64,000 nucleotides of DNA from Cricetomys ansorgei (GCA_026225945.1 JAMJFZ010004031.1:9126001-9190000); one strand, 5' to 3'. Shown: positions 42,806 to 55,156, counted from the first letter of the stretch. Program-made: numbers and translations. Notes: generated from the sequence alone by a model not told the origin.

Positions 42806-43550
42806 AGTGGCCACTGTTGTCATGGTGGTCATTATATTGATTCCTTGACACATGGCTCTCGGGTGTTTCTGCTTTGCCACGCTGTGACTCACATGCTTGG
42901 CAAAAGCCGGCTAGCTGCTTTGGTCTACTCTGAGCTATGGAGAAGGCTCCTTGTGTTTGACCAGGGAGAATGAGGGCTGGAAGCTTGCCCTCCTGTCCCA
43001 TTTTCTAGTTTTCAGGGCCTGGCCTAGGTGAGATGCTTATAAACTAGAGCCTTCTTTACAGTTCATGTTTTTCTGGTTTCTAAAAAAACAAAATAAAACA
43101 AAACAAACAAAACCTAGAAAACCCTGCAGCAGGAATATTTGTTCCAGTTAGGGTGCTTCCTGTCAGTTGCCCTGGTGGGAGGATCTGCCTTTAGGACATT
43201 TCTGCTGATAACCATGATCTGTGATCATTCCGACAGTCCTAACACAGTCAGTATTTCAAGAGCGTCTTGCCCTCACTATTAGATAAGACTGCAAATACAG
43301 TTGGTTGCACAGATGCTTTTATTCCTGAAGGTGGGAGGTACCCACAGGTCCTGGGAAGCTGTGCTGTGTGTTTGGGTGCTGGAGAAGAAGCAGTGAACAG
43401 CACAGACCCTGACATGTGTGCGTTCAGTGTTGGGGCACACCGGGTTGAATCTCCTGCTGTTCATTATCGTCATCCTTCTCTAATATTGGGTCTTTGCCCT
43501 GAATTTCTTTTGGAAAGAAAAAAGAGAAACACATTCAAAGGTCTTTATAA
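42806..43550. other. Unique non-coding DNA
   Basis: Apart from an A-rich stretch at 43082-43115, no repeat or exon is recognised. A plus frame of 104 codons at 43267-43581 has no domain. Confidence 0.4.
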
Positions 43551-43553
43551 CAA

Positions 43554-43713
43554 AACTGGGTGTGACGGTCCATGCCTTTAATCCTAGCTCTTGGGAGGCA
43601 GAGGCAGAGGCAGATGGATTTCTGAGTTTGAGATCAGCCTGGTCTGCATAGTGAGTCCCAGGACAGCCAGGGCCACATAGAGAGACCTTTTCTCAAAACG
43701 GGGGGAAAAAAAA
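43554..43713 (+). mobile_element. B1 SINE
   Basis: Forward B1: aaactgggtgtgacggtcca, tgcctttaatcctagctctt, tttctgagtttgagatcagc, gccagggccacatagagaga. Confidence 0.95.
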
Positions 43714-44985
43714 TCTAGGTAGCAGAAATTCACTAAGTCGAATGGGGAGGATTCCCAAACAGAAAGCTGCTTGCTCCTCCACTGCTGGACCACATCCATA
43801 CTGCATGTCTGCATTACTCCTGCTGCCCAGGGTTGTTCTTAGGACAAAGACCTGATATTTGGATGCTCAGGAACCGGAGAACAGTGCCAGGGGAAACCCA
43901 GAAGCATTCAGCTACACTACCCTGAGGATCCTCCGGTACCTTAGGTTGAGTACCGCCTACACTAGGCCGACTCGAGGGCCTGCAGGGGAAGGCCTCACTT
44001 TGAAAGTCTCACATTAGCAGTAAGAACGTTTTTTTTCCTACAGAAACTTTGAGACATCTGGGGAGAGAGGCAAACAGAAAGGAGGGTGGAGGCAGGGAGA
44101 CCTTCTCTTATGGAATAAGCCAAGAGTGCAAGAGCCGTATAAGCGTGCCAGAGGAAGGCAGGCAGAATGCCAAGAAGCACTAAGACCGAGGCAGCGGGGG
44201 CAGGCCCCTCCCCCTGCACAGCCACAGGCCTGGAAGTGTGGGAGGGAGAGTCCACCGGCTGCCTAAGTAACCAGGGGTGTCTGCTTGGGGAGCAGAGGCC
44301 CTCTGAGCTCTGGATCCAAGTGGGGGTTTTGCTTCTTATTTCTCAGTAGGAGGATCTGAAGGGACCATGGGGCGGTTTGAGACTCTTGAGAGTTCCCCTT
44401 ATCCTCCCCCACCCCCGCAGAGTCATGGCCTTCCTGTGACCAGAACAGATTGCATCACGCACACCAGCAGCTGTGTGCCCCTCAGCCGCCTCAGCACACA
44501 CACAAAATCATATTTGTTCTTGTCCCCCTTCAGCATAGATGTGATTTAAGTCTTTAAATTGTCCTCTGCTCTTTGGAGACCGTGCTGTCTTCCCAAAGTA
44601 TCTGCAACGCTGCCTGGGCTCCGGGGTCCTGCAGTACTCATGGCTTCGCCTCTCTCCAGCCCCAAGGCAACTGGGCATTGCGGCACTTAAAGAATGCCAA
44701 GCCCCAGAGTCCAGGAGCCCAGGAAAAGGTGGCTTTCCGTCCACCCGCTGAGTGCCGCCCTCGAACATGAGGGGGAGGGGATGGCTTGACGCCAGCCTCA
44801 GCACTTGGCACCCCTCTGTGTTCACCCCCTTTCCTTTCTCCACCTAACTGTGTTCCCTAGGCTGCCTGACTTTATTTCCTGGCTCCCAGAAATCTCTGGT
44901 GTGAGAACAGGCAGAGGAATCTCCTGGGGTGCCTTGGAAAGGAAGGGAGTAAGCTCGGGCTTGGACAGCTTCCACTAGCGGAATC
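43714..44985. other. 1.3 kb of unique, moderately GC-rich DNA
   Basis: No repeat is recognised. Open frames of up to 111 codons on both strands show no domain. A few CpGs persist (43920-43975, 44590-44770), but not at island density. Confidence 0.4.
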
Positions 44986-44987
44986 TA

Positions 44988-45190
44988 CAGCGGTGGTTCT
45001 TAACCCGGCCACACAATAGAATCATCTGGGAGCTGTTAAAAAAAAAAAAAAAAATTAAAAAAATTGCACCGCCCGGCCCAGGCTCAGGGATTCCGTTCAA
45101 CAGGCCTGAACAAAGGTTTTTGTTTGTTTGAAAACAGTTTTTCCTCCCTCAAAGGTATTTTCAAAAGCTATTCCCAGGTGACTCTGAGAT
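44988..45190. mobile_element. MER5-like hAT-Charlie relic
   Basis: Starts gcggtggttcttaacccggc, cacacaatagaatcatctgg, gagctgtt with an A-run, then gggattccgttcaacaggcc and a far end near aaaagctattcccaggtgac. The two ends are roughly complementary as in MER5/Charlie elements. Confidence 0.6.
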
Positions 45191-46195
45191 GACATTCACT
45201 GATTTTAAGGTGAGTAGTTGTGGGCATAAGGGATGCCAAAGACCCTGCGTGCCGCACAGAGTGTGGTTTGTCTGCAGGAAGCCCCTCCGTTAGGGCCAGG
45301 GCCAGGCAAGCAGCTGCGCTGGTCGGTGGAGCCTGCTTTCTTGTGTGCCAGATGTGCCCTCTAACTGGCTTTGAACTTGGGGGAGGTGGTTCTGGGTAAC
45401 AAGAATCCAGTTCTGAGGCACCAATATAGGAAGTCAGCCGCAGAGAAATATGACTTCAGCGCTCTGGCTGGGGGATGGGGTGGAGTGGGAGAAGGGTGGT
45501 TGGCTGTTTTTCTGAACGTCTAAAATAAAACGCAGAGGAGAGGTTGTGCTGAGACCAAAGAAGGGAAGAAACGGAAGTAAAACTGCAGATAGAATTGCGA
45601 ACGAAAATGAGAGGATCCAGAAAGATGCACAGTCCCCTCCCCCCTCCCTGCACACCTGTTTCTTTGAACATTTTAGTGGGTTGGGTTTTTGACTGAAATC
45701 AATTACAATTACAAGTAGCTCTCCCTAGAAATGTGTCCCAAATCTCTGAGTGGCTCTAACTCCAGCAGCTGCTTTGAGACCGTTATTTCAGTGTCCCAGA
45801 GGAAGGATATTTTAGGGATGAGGCCTTACCAGAAATACGAAGCCAGGGGAAAAGAAAAAACATTACAGAATTTCCAAAAATATTCTGATAGCCATGTGAA
45901 ACTTTGTAAAGGCTTGAAGAAAAATCAGGGTACGCTCAGTTTATGGATGCCAAGTGGACTGACTGTGTATTTTAAATTACAGATTAATTATGCTTCCTGT
46001 GTTGTCAGCTATAGAGAGCTGACACACGTGTGAGTGATACACATGCACTGCATTCACATGGATGCACATTTGTATGAGTGTGTGCGCTTGTTTGTGATCT
46101 GTAATTTTAGCTAGTGTCATGCTTTGTGTATATGGGGTAGATGATAAGTTTTATTTAAATTTTAAAATATCATTGGACTAAGAACACATGAGAAG
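45191..46195. other. Unique non-coding DNA
   Basis: A plus frame of 100 codons at 45731-46033 has no recognised domain. No repeat is seen. TG-rich text lies at 46025-46100. Confidence 0.4.
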
Positions 46196-46200
46196 CTGCT

Positions 46201-46280
46201 AGAGTTATAGCTAGGGGCGGTGGGGAATGCTTGACTAATATGCTCAAGGTCTTAGGCTTGATTTCCAGGACTAGAGATAC
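46201..46280 (+). mobile_element. ID-like element
   Basis: Forward ID-type text: agagttatagctaggggcgg, aatgcttgactaatatgctc, aaggtcttaggcttgatttc. It is strongly diverged. Confidence 0.5.
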
Positions 46281-46404
46281 AGCCATATATGTACATACAC
46301 ACACACATATGTACCTACGTACACAGCCGCCTTTAAATATTTTTTAGAAAATAAGGGAGTTAGTATCATCTAAGACTGATAGGAAAGTTAAACAGAAAAA
46401 GATA

Positions 46405-46790
46405 TACAAAAACAGATTGTTTTATTTTAAATTACATGTAATTTAAAATACATGTGTGTTTCTGAGTACGGATATGTGCATGTGAGTGTGGGTGCCCAAG
46501 GAAGCCATAAGTGTTGGATCTCATGGAGCTAGAATTACAGATGATTGGGAGTCAGCCACCTGATGTGGGTGCTAGGAATTGAATTTGGGCCCTCTGAAGA
46601 ATTAGCATAGCACGCGCTTTTTTGCTTGTTTGTTTTCGAGACAAGGTTTCTCTGTTGTAACTCTGCCTGTCCTGGAACTCACTCTGTAGACCAGGCTGGC
46701 CTCAAACTTACAGAGATCCGCTGCCTCTGCCTCCCAAGTGTGGCATGTACTCTTAACTACCAGGGCAACTTTCCAGATCCAGACAAGGCT
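46405..46790 (-). mobile_element. B2 SINE split by a B1
   Basis: Reverse B2 in two parts: 46405-46618 (gcatgtgagtgtgggtgccc, atgtgggtgctaggaattga) and 46748-46790 (tactcttaactaccagggca, actttccag). Confidence 0.85.
46619..46747 (-). mobile_element. B1 SINE nested in B2
   Basis: Reverse B1: tttgcttgtttgttttcgag, aaggtttctctgttgtaact, gtagaccaggctggcctcaa, gcctctgcctcccaagtg, then truncated. Confidence 0.93.
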
Positions 46791-47003
46791 CCATGTAGCT
46801 TCTTTAGCTATAAATGTTAGACTCTACATCTCAAGAATCAAATATGACCCTGCCAACTGAGGTCATCCGGCAGTACCAGCTTGTTCCTTTGTTCAGGGTC
46901 CTTTCCTGGGCCCGACTGGGGAGTTATTTGCTTCTCCTACAGCCTGCAGTTCTGCTCTGCTCTTTCTTCCCTCCACTGTCTCTTAAACTTAGAAAAACAT
47001 ACA

Positions 47004-47177
47004 AGAGCCAGGTGTGGTGGTGCACGTCTTTAGTCTCAGCACTCTGGAGACAGCGGCAGGCATATCTCTGTGAGTTCGAGGCCAGCTTGGTCTACATGGT
47101 GAGCTTCAGGACAGCTAGGACTACATACAGAGACTCTGTCTCAGAAAAATAAAATAAAATAAAAAATAAAAATAAAA
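47004..47177 (+). mobile_element. B1 SINE
   Basis: Forward B1: gagccaggtgtggtggtgca, cgtctttagtctcagcactc, gagttcgaggccagcttggt, followed by an (AAAAT)n tail. The flanks share atacaaga. Confidence 0.95.
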
Positions 47178-47945
47178 AGATACAAGATCTTCTTTGTAGT
47201 GTATCCTAGTCTTAATGGTCAGAGGACTTCACCCCTTCCTGGAGGCCTGGCAATAGGATATTTTATGAGTTCTCATTTTTAATTAGTTTAAGCTATTAGT
47301 TGTTGTCCTCTAATATTTGCTATATGCTCATTGTTTTTAACTAATATCTAAAGCAACAGAGCACAGGGTGCAGTTTTGTAAACAAAGCAAAATAATATTC
47401 ATTTTGCCATGGGGTTTGTCAGGTGTGGATTGAGAATCGGTGACCTGTCAGATATCTATCTTTGGGTCCCGTGCATGTTAATAAATACCTGCCCATCAGT
47501 CAACTTGTCCGGGCAGATGTGTCTGCTGAACTGACTGTGGATCAAAGTGACTGAAAGCCAGGCTTTGCTTATCTCAGCAAAGCAAGTTCTCATAGAGTGA
47601 TAAAAATCTCCACAGAGGGAGATAAAAGCACCGATCTGAAGGAATTTGATCCTCCTCATCAGCGGTGGGAGTGAGCCCTTTGAAGGGTGGGCAAGGGATA
47701 CTGAGGAGAATTTAGATTGGAGCTTGGCTCCAGAACTCAGCAGCGGGGTGATAACATCCTATCTCTTCCACAAAGCATGTAGAAAAGATTCACCCCACTG
47801 GATCATACTTTTTTTTTTTTTTTTCCTTTATAATCTTTATTGGTGGTAAGGAAAATAAATTGTACATTAAAAAAAGAACGATTTTATTTGCATGATTATA
47901 GCTACTGGAATTTGTTTTGTTTCCTTGAACTTTAAAATACTGAAG
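47178..47945. other. Unique non-coding DNA
   Basis: Only a poly-T run at 47810-47825 is recognised. Confidence 0.4.
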
Positions 47946-47949
47946 TTAG

Positions 47950-48102
47950 TGGGGGTGGCGAGATAACTCAGTGGTTAAGAACGTTTTGTAGAGGACTTCA
48001 CAACCATTTGGAACTCCGGTTCTGGGGGGATCCTATGCCCTCTTCTGGTCTCCAAGGACACTTGGCATAGACATGGTGCACATATATACATGCAGGCAAA
48101 AT

Positions 48103-48141
<39 letters not shown>

Positions 48142-48175
48142 CGCACACCCATGCATATATATACACACTAGTGAT
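47950..48175 (+). mobile_element. B2 SINE with (CA)n
   Basis: Forward B2: gggtggcgagataactcagt, ggttaagaacgttttgtaga, an internal deletion, gaactccggttctgggggga. (CA)n at 48103-48139. Confidence 0.9.
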
Positions 48176-48292
48176 GTATAAAAAAGAAGTGGATTTTTAA
48201 GTTCATATTGTTACTTAAGACAGAACTTACTTTTAAAAAATTCAGCTTGATAATGATAACTGTTTTGACAGTGCTTTGCAGTTTATAAATGC

Positions 48293-48523
48293 TTGGGGCT
48301 AGAGAGATGGCTCAGCAGTTAAGAGCACACTTATTCTCGCAGAGGAGCCAAGTTCAACCTCCAACATCCACGTGGTGGCTCACAACCATCCATGACTCCA
48401 GTTCCAGGGGATACATGATAGCCTCTTCTGACCTCCATTGGCACCAGGCACACATGGGGTACACAGACATACATAAAGGCAAAATGCCCACACACGTAAA
48501 ATAAATCTAAAAAAAAAAAAAAG
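48293..48523 (+). mobile_element. B2 SINE
   Basis: Forward B2: ggggctagagagatggctca, gcagttaagagcacacttat, ggtggctcacaaccatccat, ccaggcacacatggggtaca, ending in an A-run. Confidence 0.95.
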
Positions 48524-49220
48524 TAGTTAAAATTTATTCCTGTTTGATCTCATAATTTTTCTCAACCTAGAGATATAGCTGGGGCAGGTTTTACCATCTC
48601 TCCTTTAGGAGCGGAGAGAGCAAAGCTCAGCAGAGCTTCTTGTCCCAAGTCATAAAACTGGTATGAGGTTAAATGTGATGAGACATCCACGCTCCTGGTT
48701 AACTGCTGGTCGATCAATTGGTAAGAACTGCTAAAAGTACTCGATGTGTATAGGTGACTAAAGCATATGGTGCTTTTAAATTAAACTTCAAAAGGTTTGC
48801 TAGTTTGTTATTTTGAAGAAAAAAAAGTCAGATAGAGGCAAGAAGAAGCCCATGAGCTCCCTTACCTCTGTCCCATTAACCATCACCGTTGGCTCAGGCC
48901 AGTGGATTCTAATAGTAAATGAGATCCGGAAAGTTCTGGAACCTTTCAAAGCTGGTTCATCCTAGTAAACTAAAGGGAAAAAAAAATCCAAAAACGTAAA
49001 ATTGGATTCATTTATGGAATGCTGTTTTCTGTTTTTAATTCTAATGTAACTGTGGCTTGGCTGGTAGCTACTGAAGATTCCACAGAACCCACTCCAGGAC
49101 ACAGGCCTGGCTTGAGTCTCAGTAGAGCCAGATATTTGGTTCTTCTGTTGTTATTTTCAAGCATGAGCTCTCTCTGCCCTAGCCCTGCCACACCACTGGC
49201 TCTTTTGGTCTGTTGCATGG
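48524..49220. other. Unique DNA with a probable MIR
   Basis: A reverse MIR is likely at about 48570-48690 (ggttttaccatctctccttt, ttcttgtcccaagtcataaa, ctggtatgaggttaaatg). The remainder is unrecognised. Confidence 0.45.
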
Positions 49221-49224
49221 CAAG

Positions 49225-49401
49225 ACCCTTTGTTTTTGTTTGTTTGTTTTGTTTTCTTTTTTAAGAGACAGGATTTTTCTTTGTAGCTCTGCTTGTTCTG
49301 GAACTCTCTGTAGACCAGGCTGGCCTTGAACTCACAGACATCTGCCCGCCTCTGCCTCCCAAGCACTGGGATTAAAGGCGTTCGCCACCACTCCTGGCTA
49401 C
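49225..49401 (-). mobile_element. B1 SINE
   Basis: Reverse B1: TTTG-rich tail, gagacaggatttttctttgt, gtagaccaggctggccttga, cccaagcactgggattaaag, gcgttcgccaccac. Confidence 0.95.
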
Positions 49402-50780
49402 AGTCTGTTTCCTCAACTGAGAATTAACTGGCTTTAAACTAGACCTGCACACACTTTTCCGGTCTCTGTCTTAAAGCTGTTCCCAATAGCCAGAGATTCC
49501 CCCAATTGTCTGAGCCTTAGACCCCAGGCTGAGGTGAAGAGAAACATCTATATGTTAGTAGGTGCACACGGCCACATGGGGAAGGGTTAGGTAGATCTGA
49601 AGCCCAGAGATTCAGAGGTTTTCCCAATACTCTAGGTGTTGAACAGAAGTTATTTTTGGCCCAGAGGTAGGAGTCCATGGACAGAATAATATTAACTTCC
49701 AACAATTCAGACTTAGAGACGAACAAAACTATGGTTATGATTAACAGCTGACATCCAGGACTCTTCTGTTAGTGTGCAACTCCCCAGAAAGGGATGTTTG
49801 TTTGGTTAAGTGATAGAGCCCATATATAGGCATTCAATATAAGCTTTTTAAATGACAAGTGAATACTTTAAACTTGTGATAAAATAAATAATGTGAGATT
49901 AATTTCTCTTGCTTCGTTAACCCTAAATTTACACCTGGGCCCCATGGCTGCTGTCTGAGTTGGCTTACATAGAATCTACTATACACATAGCTACCAAACA
50001 ACTTGACTTCAACTTTTGCACGTTTGTTCTCCCTAGTTTGATTGAGCCTTGACTGTGGAATAGTTGGTCTGACGCTGGGGACTCTGTCTATGGTTGGTTA
50101 ATCAATATCTCTAGCAAGGTCATTCTGTACCACAGTTCAGTCTCTAAGCTGAAGTGCTCAACAAATCACACAATCACTGGAGACATTGGAACTGAGTGTG
50201 CATTAACACGTGGGTGGGTGAATACGTGAGTAAACACAGATTTAGACTGAAAAGAAAAGGGGAAAAAGAGGAGACAGTTGCCAGGTCTCCCAGGATGCCT
50301 CTAAAAACCAGGAATGCACCCTGGTCTGCTTGTGTTAGATTTTGAAAATTTTAGTCTTCCTAAATCAGTCTCTACAATGTGATTTTTTTTTTTAACATAT
50401 AATGACTGCAGTCAGAAATTTCTGAGACAAATCTGGAATAGACCAAATAGGGTGATAAGGTTAAAAAAAATAACAAAAAGCCCAAACCCACCTGGCATCT
50501 CTTGCCTAGCCTTCATGCAGCCAATTCTATAGCTCTGATGCTGCTGCCAGGCCACACCCATCTCTGAAGCTGGACTGCCTTCGTGCTTGCTCCGTCCTAC
50601 AGACAGGTTCAGGCTTCTCTCCCTTGGCTTATCTCTCTTTCTGAAAAGAGCTCTGTAATCTGATGATTTCATTCTTTTCTTAATTCCTGTCTTAATAGTT
50701 GTATTTTAGTCTCTCTCTCCCATCTTTCCCAATCTCTGCTCCATCTATAAGTCTGTGTTTTATGAAACATGTCCCCAAGA
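49402..50780. other. 1.4 kb of unique non-coding DNA
   Basis: No repeat, exon or RNA gene is recognised. Confidence 0.4.
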
Positions 50781-50787
50781 TGTGTCC

Positions 50788-51717
50788 ATGCTGTGAGACA
50801 CATATGCACCAGGACACAATATATATGGTTGGCTCCACATATCTGTAGCTAGCCATTTATTGTTTGACTAATTCAATCCATGGTCCTAGTCCTGGAGCCC
50901 TGGAGTGCTGCGGCCTTTGTACAATCTAATCTTGAGCCTAGAACTGGAAGGCTTCAGACTCCATACAGTCTAGACTGTTTAAGCCTCAGAGATTTATTGC
51001 TGACTGAGCCACTCTGACTAGCTCCTTCTGAACTCAGAGCTGTACTGAACGATTCTGGTCGGCTGATTCGACTCACTTGCTGTTCTGGCTCAAACTCTTC
51101 TCCAAGCTGACTGGTTCAAACTGACCTGAACTGTTTGTTTCTAACAGACTGTTCTGACTTTGAGACTCTGACTGCCTCATACTAAACTGCTCTGCTTAGC
51201 TTCCAACTGATTCACTCTTCATCTGATGCTGTTCATCTTCTGACAAACTGCCTCTGTGTCTCTGCCTTAGATTCCTCAAACTGCTCCTGTGTCTCTGACT
51301 CTGTGTCTTGTCTTCTGTGCCTGCTCTCTAAGCTGAGAGCCTGTTTTTCTATCATGAAACGTGTCCTCACTTTGACTCACTCTGCCAACTCTTCCTCTGA
51401 TTTGTCACTTTATCTGCCCTTCACTCTGACTCATTTCAGATGTCACTTCCTATCTGACATTGAATCCTGAGCTCTGCTTCCTGTCTCCCAAGTGTTGGGA
51501 TTAAAGGTGTGCACTACCACTGCCTCCTGCATTCTGGGATTAAAGGTGTGTACTACATTCTTTCTATATTCCATCTAGACAACTCAGGCCTCTGAATGTA
51601 ATCCCTTTATATATACCCCTCGATGTGATCCCTTCCTAGCTATCACACAGGCCTTTCAATGTGATCCTTTCCCAGAGCAGCCATTTTGCTGGATTAAATG
51701 ATTAAATATTCCTCTAT
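50788..51717. repeat. Unidentified CT-rich interspersed repeat, about 0.9 kb
   Basis: The interior is a degenerate array of ctgactg/ctctgact-like words from about 51000 to 51420. It then reads cacttcctatctgacattga and two B1-head-like units (gttgggattaaaggtgtgca, ctgggattaaaggtgtgtac) 37 bp apart, and ends in AT-rich text with three 'caatgtgatcc'-like words. An 8-bp direct repeat atgtgtcc (50780-50787, 51718-51725) could be a target duplication. The pattern recalls rodent ERVK LTRs that captured SINE pieces, but I cannot name the family. Confidence 0.45.
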
Positions 51718-51725
51718 ATGTGTCC

Positions 51726-51999
51726 CTCAAAAAAGGCTTGCAAGTTTATATAGTTTGGACCTCTGAGCAATTTACAACCAAATAAACAGAAAAAATTAGT
51801 AGTGGGTGTAAATTATTAGAGCAGGAGACTATCAATTATAAGGAATGTATTTTAAGTGCTAAATGGAAATAGGGTTAGTTTTTTTTTCATAGAGAGAATA
51901 TATAGGCCTGGCAACTCTTAATAGATTTTGGATTTATTTGCTCCCTCATCTGATAATGTACTATCCTGAAGACTGAGGTAGAAAGAAGATGGACAAGAC
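51726..51999. other. AT-rich unique DNA
   Basis: Nothing is recognised. Confidence 0.35.
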
Positions 52000-52195
52000 A
52001 CACTTCCTACTCTCAGAGGCCTTAATTAGGAGAGATATGACATGTGCATTCATATCTAAAATACTAGGTAAAGATCAGGTGTTACAAGGAGTACAGAGTC
52101 TTTGAACAGGAAACAGTGGGTTTGAATTAGGGAGGAGGTAGAAGCATTTGAACCAGGCTTGAAGCCTGGTTCAAGGATTTCGTATTTTTCATGTA
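52000..52195 (+). mobile_element. Probable ancient mammalian repeat
   Basis: ctcagaggccttaattagga, actaggtaaagatcaggtgt, tacaaggagtacagagtctt and a degenerate 'gggaggaggtagaagcattt' follow the order of the unnamed mammal-wide repeat also seen at 30.3 and 61.6 kb. Confidence 0.4.
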
Positions 52196-53140
52196 ACAAA
52201 TGTCTTGCCAGGTCAAGGTAAAAACAAGTCATATTAGTTGAAGCAGCAGCATTATTGCCTGGCTAACACTTGCCATAGTAGCATTCATGATCCTACAAAA
52301 ATCACTGATGTTTTTTGGCAGTTGCCAGGGTAGTAGTTGTTAATGGAGGGTCACACCCTCCTTAGAACCTTAAGAAACACACAGTAAGTGGGTGTGCTGT
52401 TTCAGGGTTCATGGATTCCTGTACCTATTCTTGAACTGCCCAGGGCCTGAGGTCACTAGTAAGTAGTAGTGGTGGTGGTAGCCCCCGAAGTACTAGAACT
52501 ATTGGTGTTCACTGAGCAGCCTTGTTCCCTTAGAGCAATGGGATATTTCAGGGACAGAGCCTTGTTATCTCTGGAGCTTTGAACACGCCTGTGAGGCCTG
52601 ATCTGCACAAATCTAAGGGCAGAGTCTGAGCTAAAGTGGTACTGTTTGCTATTGTGCACCTTTTTTGGTGGGTGGTGAGGAATGAGAGAGCGAGAGAACA
52701 AGAGAGGGAGAGTTTTCCGGAAGGAGGAATATACTTGTGCAGGAAGCCGTTGTTTTTCAAAGTTTCCCTGGTGACTGTGAAAACTGTGATGTGTCCTCAC
52801 ACCCACGGCCTTAGGATGTTATTTTCTGTGAGCCTCCTCAATCCCTCCTGCAGAGAGACTCCTGGCAAGCCCTTCAGACATGCCCAGTCGCATTCTGTAT
52901 CCTGGCCTGGAGCCCAGCTTCAGTTTAGGCTGGGCCATCCCTCCTACAACCTTTCCATGCTGCACTAAGACTGAAACTGGATGGCAGAATGAGGGTTGTC
53001 AGCAAGGGAACCCTAGAATACAGGCAGTTTACAAGTGCCCAAGAAAATATTTCTATAATACACTCTCACTGAGCCAGACCTGGGCTAGAGCCTTCTGCAA
53101 TCAGCGGTGCGACCTCGGGTTTCTGGATGGACGTTGAACT
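52196..53140. other. Unique non-coding DNA
   Basis: Frames of up to 116 codons on both strands have no recognised domain. A GTA/GGT-rich microsatellite lies at 52459-52482. Confidence 0.4.
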
Positions 53141-53144
53141 GTTT

Positions 53145-53458
53145 CTAATTTGTAGCTTCAGAATTAGACCCACTTCTAGGACATAATGCTAAGTAAAACA
53201 AGCCAGGCAAAGTAAGACAACTACTATGTGATCTCACGTATATGTAATTAAGGAAGCTGGTTGTATAGAAAGCTGCTTGGGTACTAGGGGCTGTGGTGGA
53301 AAGAAGTGGGGGAGATGCTGGCTAAAGGATGCAACATTTTGATTAGATGGGATAAGTTCAGGTTCACTGTACAGCATAGTGACTGTAGTTAATAACAATG
53401 GACTGTATACTTGAAAATTGCTAAAACGGTAGACTTAAACATTTTTATTACTTTAAAA
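53145..53458 (+). mobile_element. Old L1 (L1M) 3' UTR fragment
   Basis: Landmarks in order: acataatgctaagtaaaaca, tgatctcacgtatatgtaat, gggtactaggggctgtggtg, aataacaatggactgtatac, ttgaaaattgctaaaacggt and agacttaaac. Confidence 0.75.
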
Positions 53459-53468
53459 AACTAATCTT

Positions 53469-53500
53469 GTGTGTGTGTGTGTGTGTGTGCGCGCGCGCGC
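53469..53500. repeat. (TG)n(CG)n tract
   Basis: TG units run straight into a pure CG run at 53489-53500, an alternating purine-pyrimidine stretch able to adopt Z-DNA. Confidence 0.95.
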
Positions 53501-53794
53501 TGTGTGCCCAGCAGGGTGTCAGTTCACTCCTTCCACTATGTGTGTCCTTAGCTCATTCATTTTATCAGTGAGTGCCTTTGCCTTCTGAGCCATCTTGCCC
53601 AGTCCTAAGTCCTAATATTTTAAGTGTCCTTAATAAATTAAAACAGAAAAAGTTAAATAGGGGAGGTTATACATATGTTAATTTATCAATCATTCTATGA
53701 TGTATGCATATTTCAAAACATCACATGTACACCACCAATGTATACAGTTTCAGTCAATTTCTATTTATTTTTAAATTGTGTGTGTTGTGTGTGA

Positions 53795-54077
53795 GGGGGC
53801 ATATGTTTGTGTGCCCTTACGTGACAGGGTCATAGGCTGGGTGTCTTCTTCTATTGTTCTCCACTTCATTTTTTGAGACAGGGTCGCTCACTGAACCTGG
53901 GGCTTGCTGTTTTGGCTAGACTGGCTGGCCAGCCTTCCGGGAGGCAGCTGTTTCCGCAGTGCTGGGGTCACATGCACGCCACCACACCAGCTCTCCTGTG
54001 AGTGCTGGGGACTGAACTCAGCCTTCGTGCTCACAGAGCAAGCATCTAACCCAGGGAGCCATCTCCCCAGCCCTTAG
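53795..54077 (-). mobile_element. B4 SINE
   Basis: A reverse, nearly full-length ID-B1 fusion: ttttttgagacagggtcgct, gctagactggctggccagcc, ttccgcagtgctggggtcac, tgctggggactgaactcagc and the ID head at gagccatctccccagccc. Confidence 0.85.
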
Positions 54078-54121
54078 TTTTGATCGAATTATATAAAAAA
54101 AAGCAAGCTATGTTTACTATC

Positions 54122-54468
54122 TGTGTTTTTGGTTGACTTAACACAATTTAGGGGCATCTGGGAGAAAGGAACTTCAATTGAGAAAATGCCTCCCTTAAGA
54201 TTGGCCTATAGGCAAGTCTGGGGGACATTTTCTTGATTGGTGTAAAGTACCAGCTCACTGTGGGTGGTCCCATCTCTGCTCAGGTGGTCCCAGGGTATAT
54301 AAAGAAAGCAAGCTGAGCAGCATTCCTCCATGGCCTCTGCTTCAGTTCCTGCCTCCAGGTTCCTGCCTGAGTTCCTGCCATAACTTCTCTTCATGATGGA
54401 CTGTGAGCCGTAAGATGAAATAAACCATTTCCTCCCCATTTGCTGTGGTAATGGCATTGATCACAAAA
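54122..54468 (+). mobile_element. MT-type MaLR LTR
   Basis: Forward LTR: tgtgtttttggttgac at the start, acttcaattgagaaaatgcc, a TATA box in gtatataaagaaagcaagct (about 54295), ctgcctccaggttcctgcct, and the poly(A) signal in gaaataaaccatttcctccc (about 54417). Confidence 0.85.
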
Positions 54469-54469
54469 G

Positions 54470-55150
54470 GGCAGTCTTTAAATCAGGCTTTTCTTTTGCC
54501 TTCAGTTTTTCTTTTCTTTTCTTCTTTTAAATTCACGTTTTTTCCTTTACTTATATTTAATGTAAAGCTTTTGACACTAAACATTTTGTAAGAGGAATCT
54601 TTCTTCTGAATCTTTCTGTTAGCCTTAAGTCCTGACATCTATCCTCAAACTGTCATTATCTTCAATGTCCTAAAGTGGAAGTGAAGAGAGGAGGAAGCAG
54701 GAAGAGAAATTGTGACTTCCCTGAGCTGGGCTTTAGAGCTCAGAAACCAAGTCCTTGCTCTGCAAACAGGCCTGGACGGTAGGAGCTCGCAGTGGTGGGC
54801 TGGGAATGCCTACTCGCCACAGCACCCAGACCAAGGCAGTGTGACAGTTTGGAGCTAACTGCCGAAAAGATGGCCTTTTTTAAAACAAAGAGTTATTACT
54901 ATCTTTGGAATGTATTTCCTCGGAGGTCGAATGCAGCCTGGATTTGTCAGTTTCCAAGGCAGTGTGCTTTTGAATTTGGCTTTCTTTTTTTCTCTGCTAA
55001 AGCCTGGAGCTGTGGTGACCAGGGCATTTCCTCATTAGAGAAGAAAGCACCAGCAGTCTGTGGTGAGGATGCAGGGCCGCAGGACCTGAGGGCTCAGAGG
55101 CTGTCTAAAGGGCACTGAGGTTCGGAATTGGGCTCCACATTAAAACCAAA
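54470..55150. other. Unique non-coding DNA
   Basis: A plus frame of 108 codons at 54792-55118 has no recognised domain. No repeat is seen. Confidence 0.4.
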
Positions 55151-55156
55151 GCAAGG

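Noticed and set aside
54295..54425. TATA box and AATAAA as a small gene
   Set aside because: They are the promoter and poly(A) signal of an MT-type LTR.
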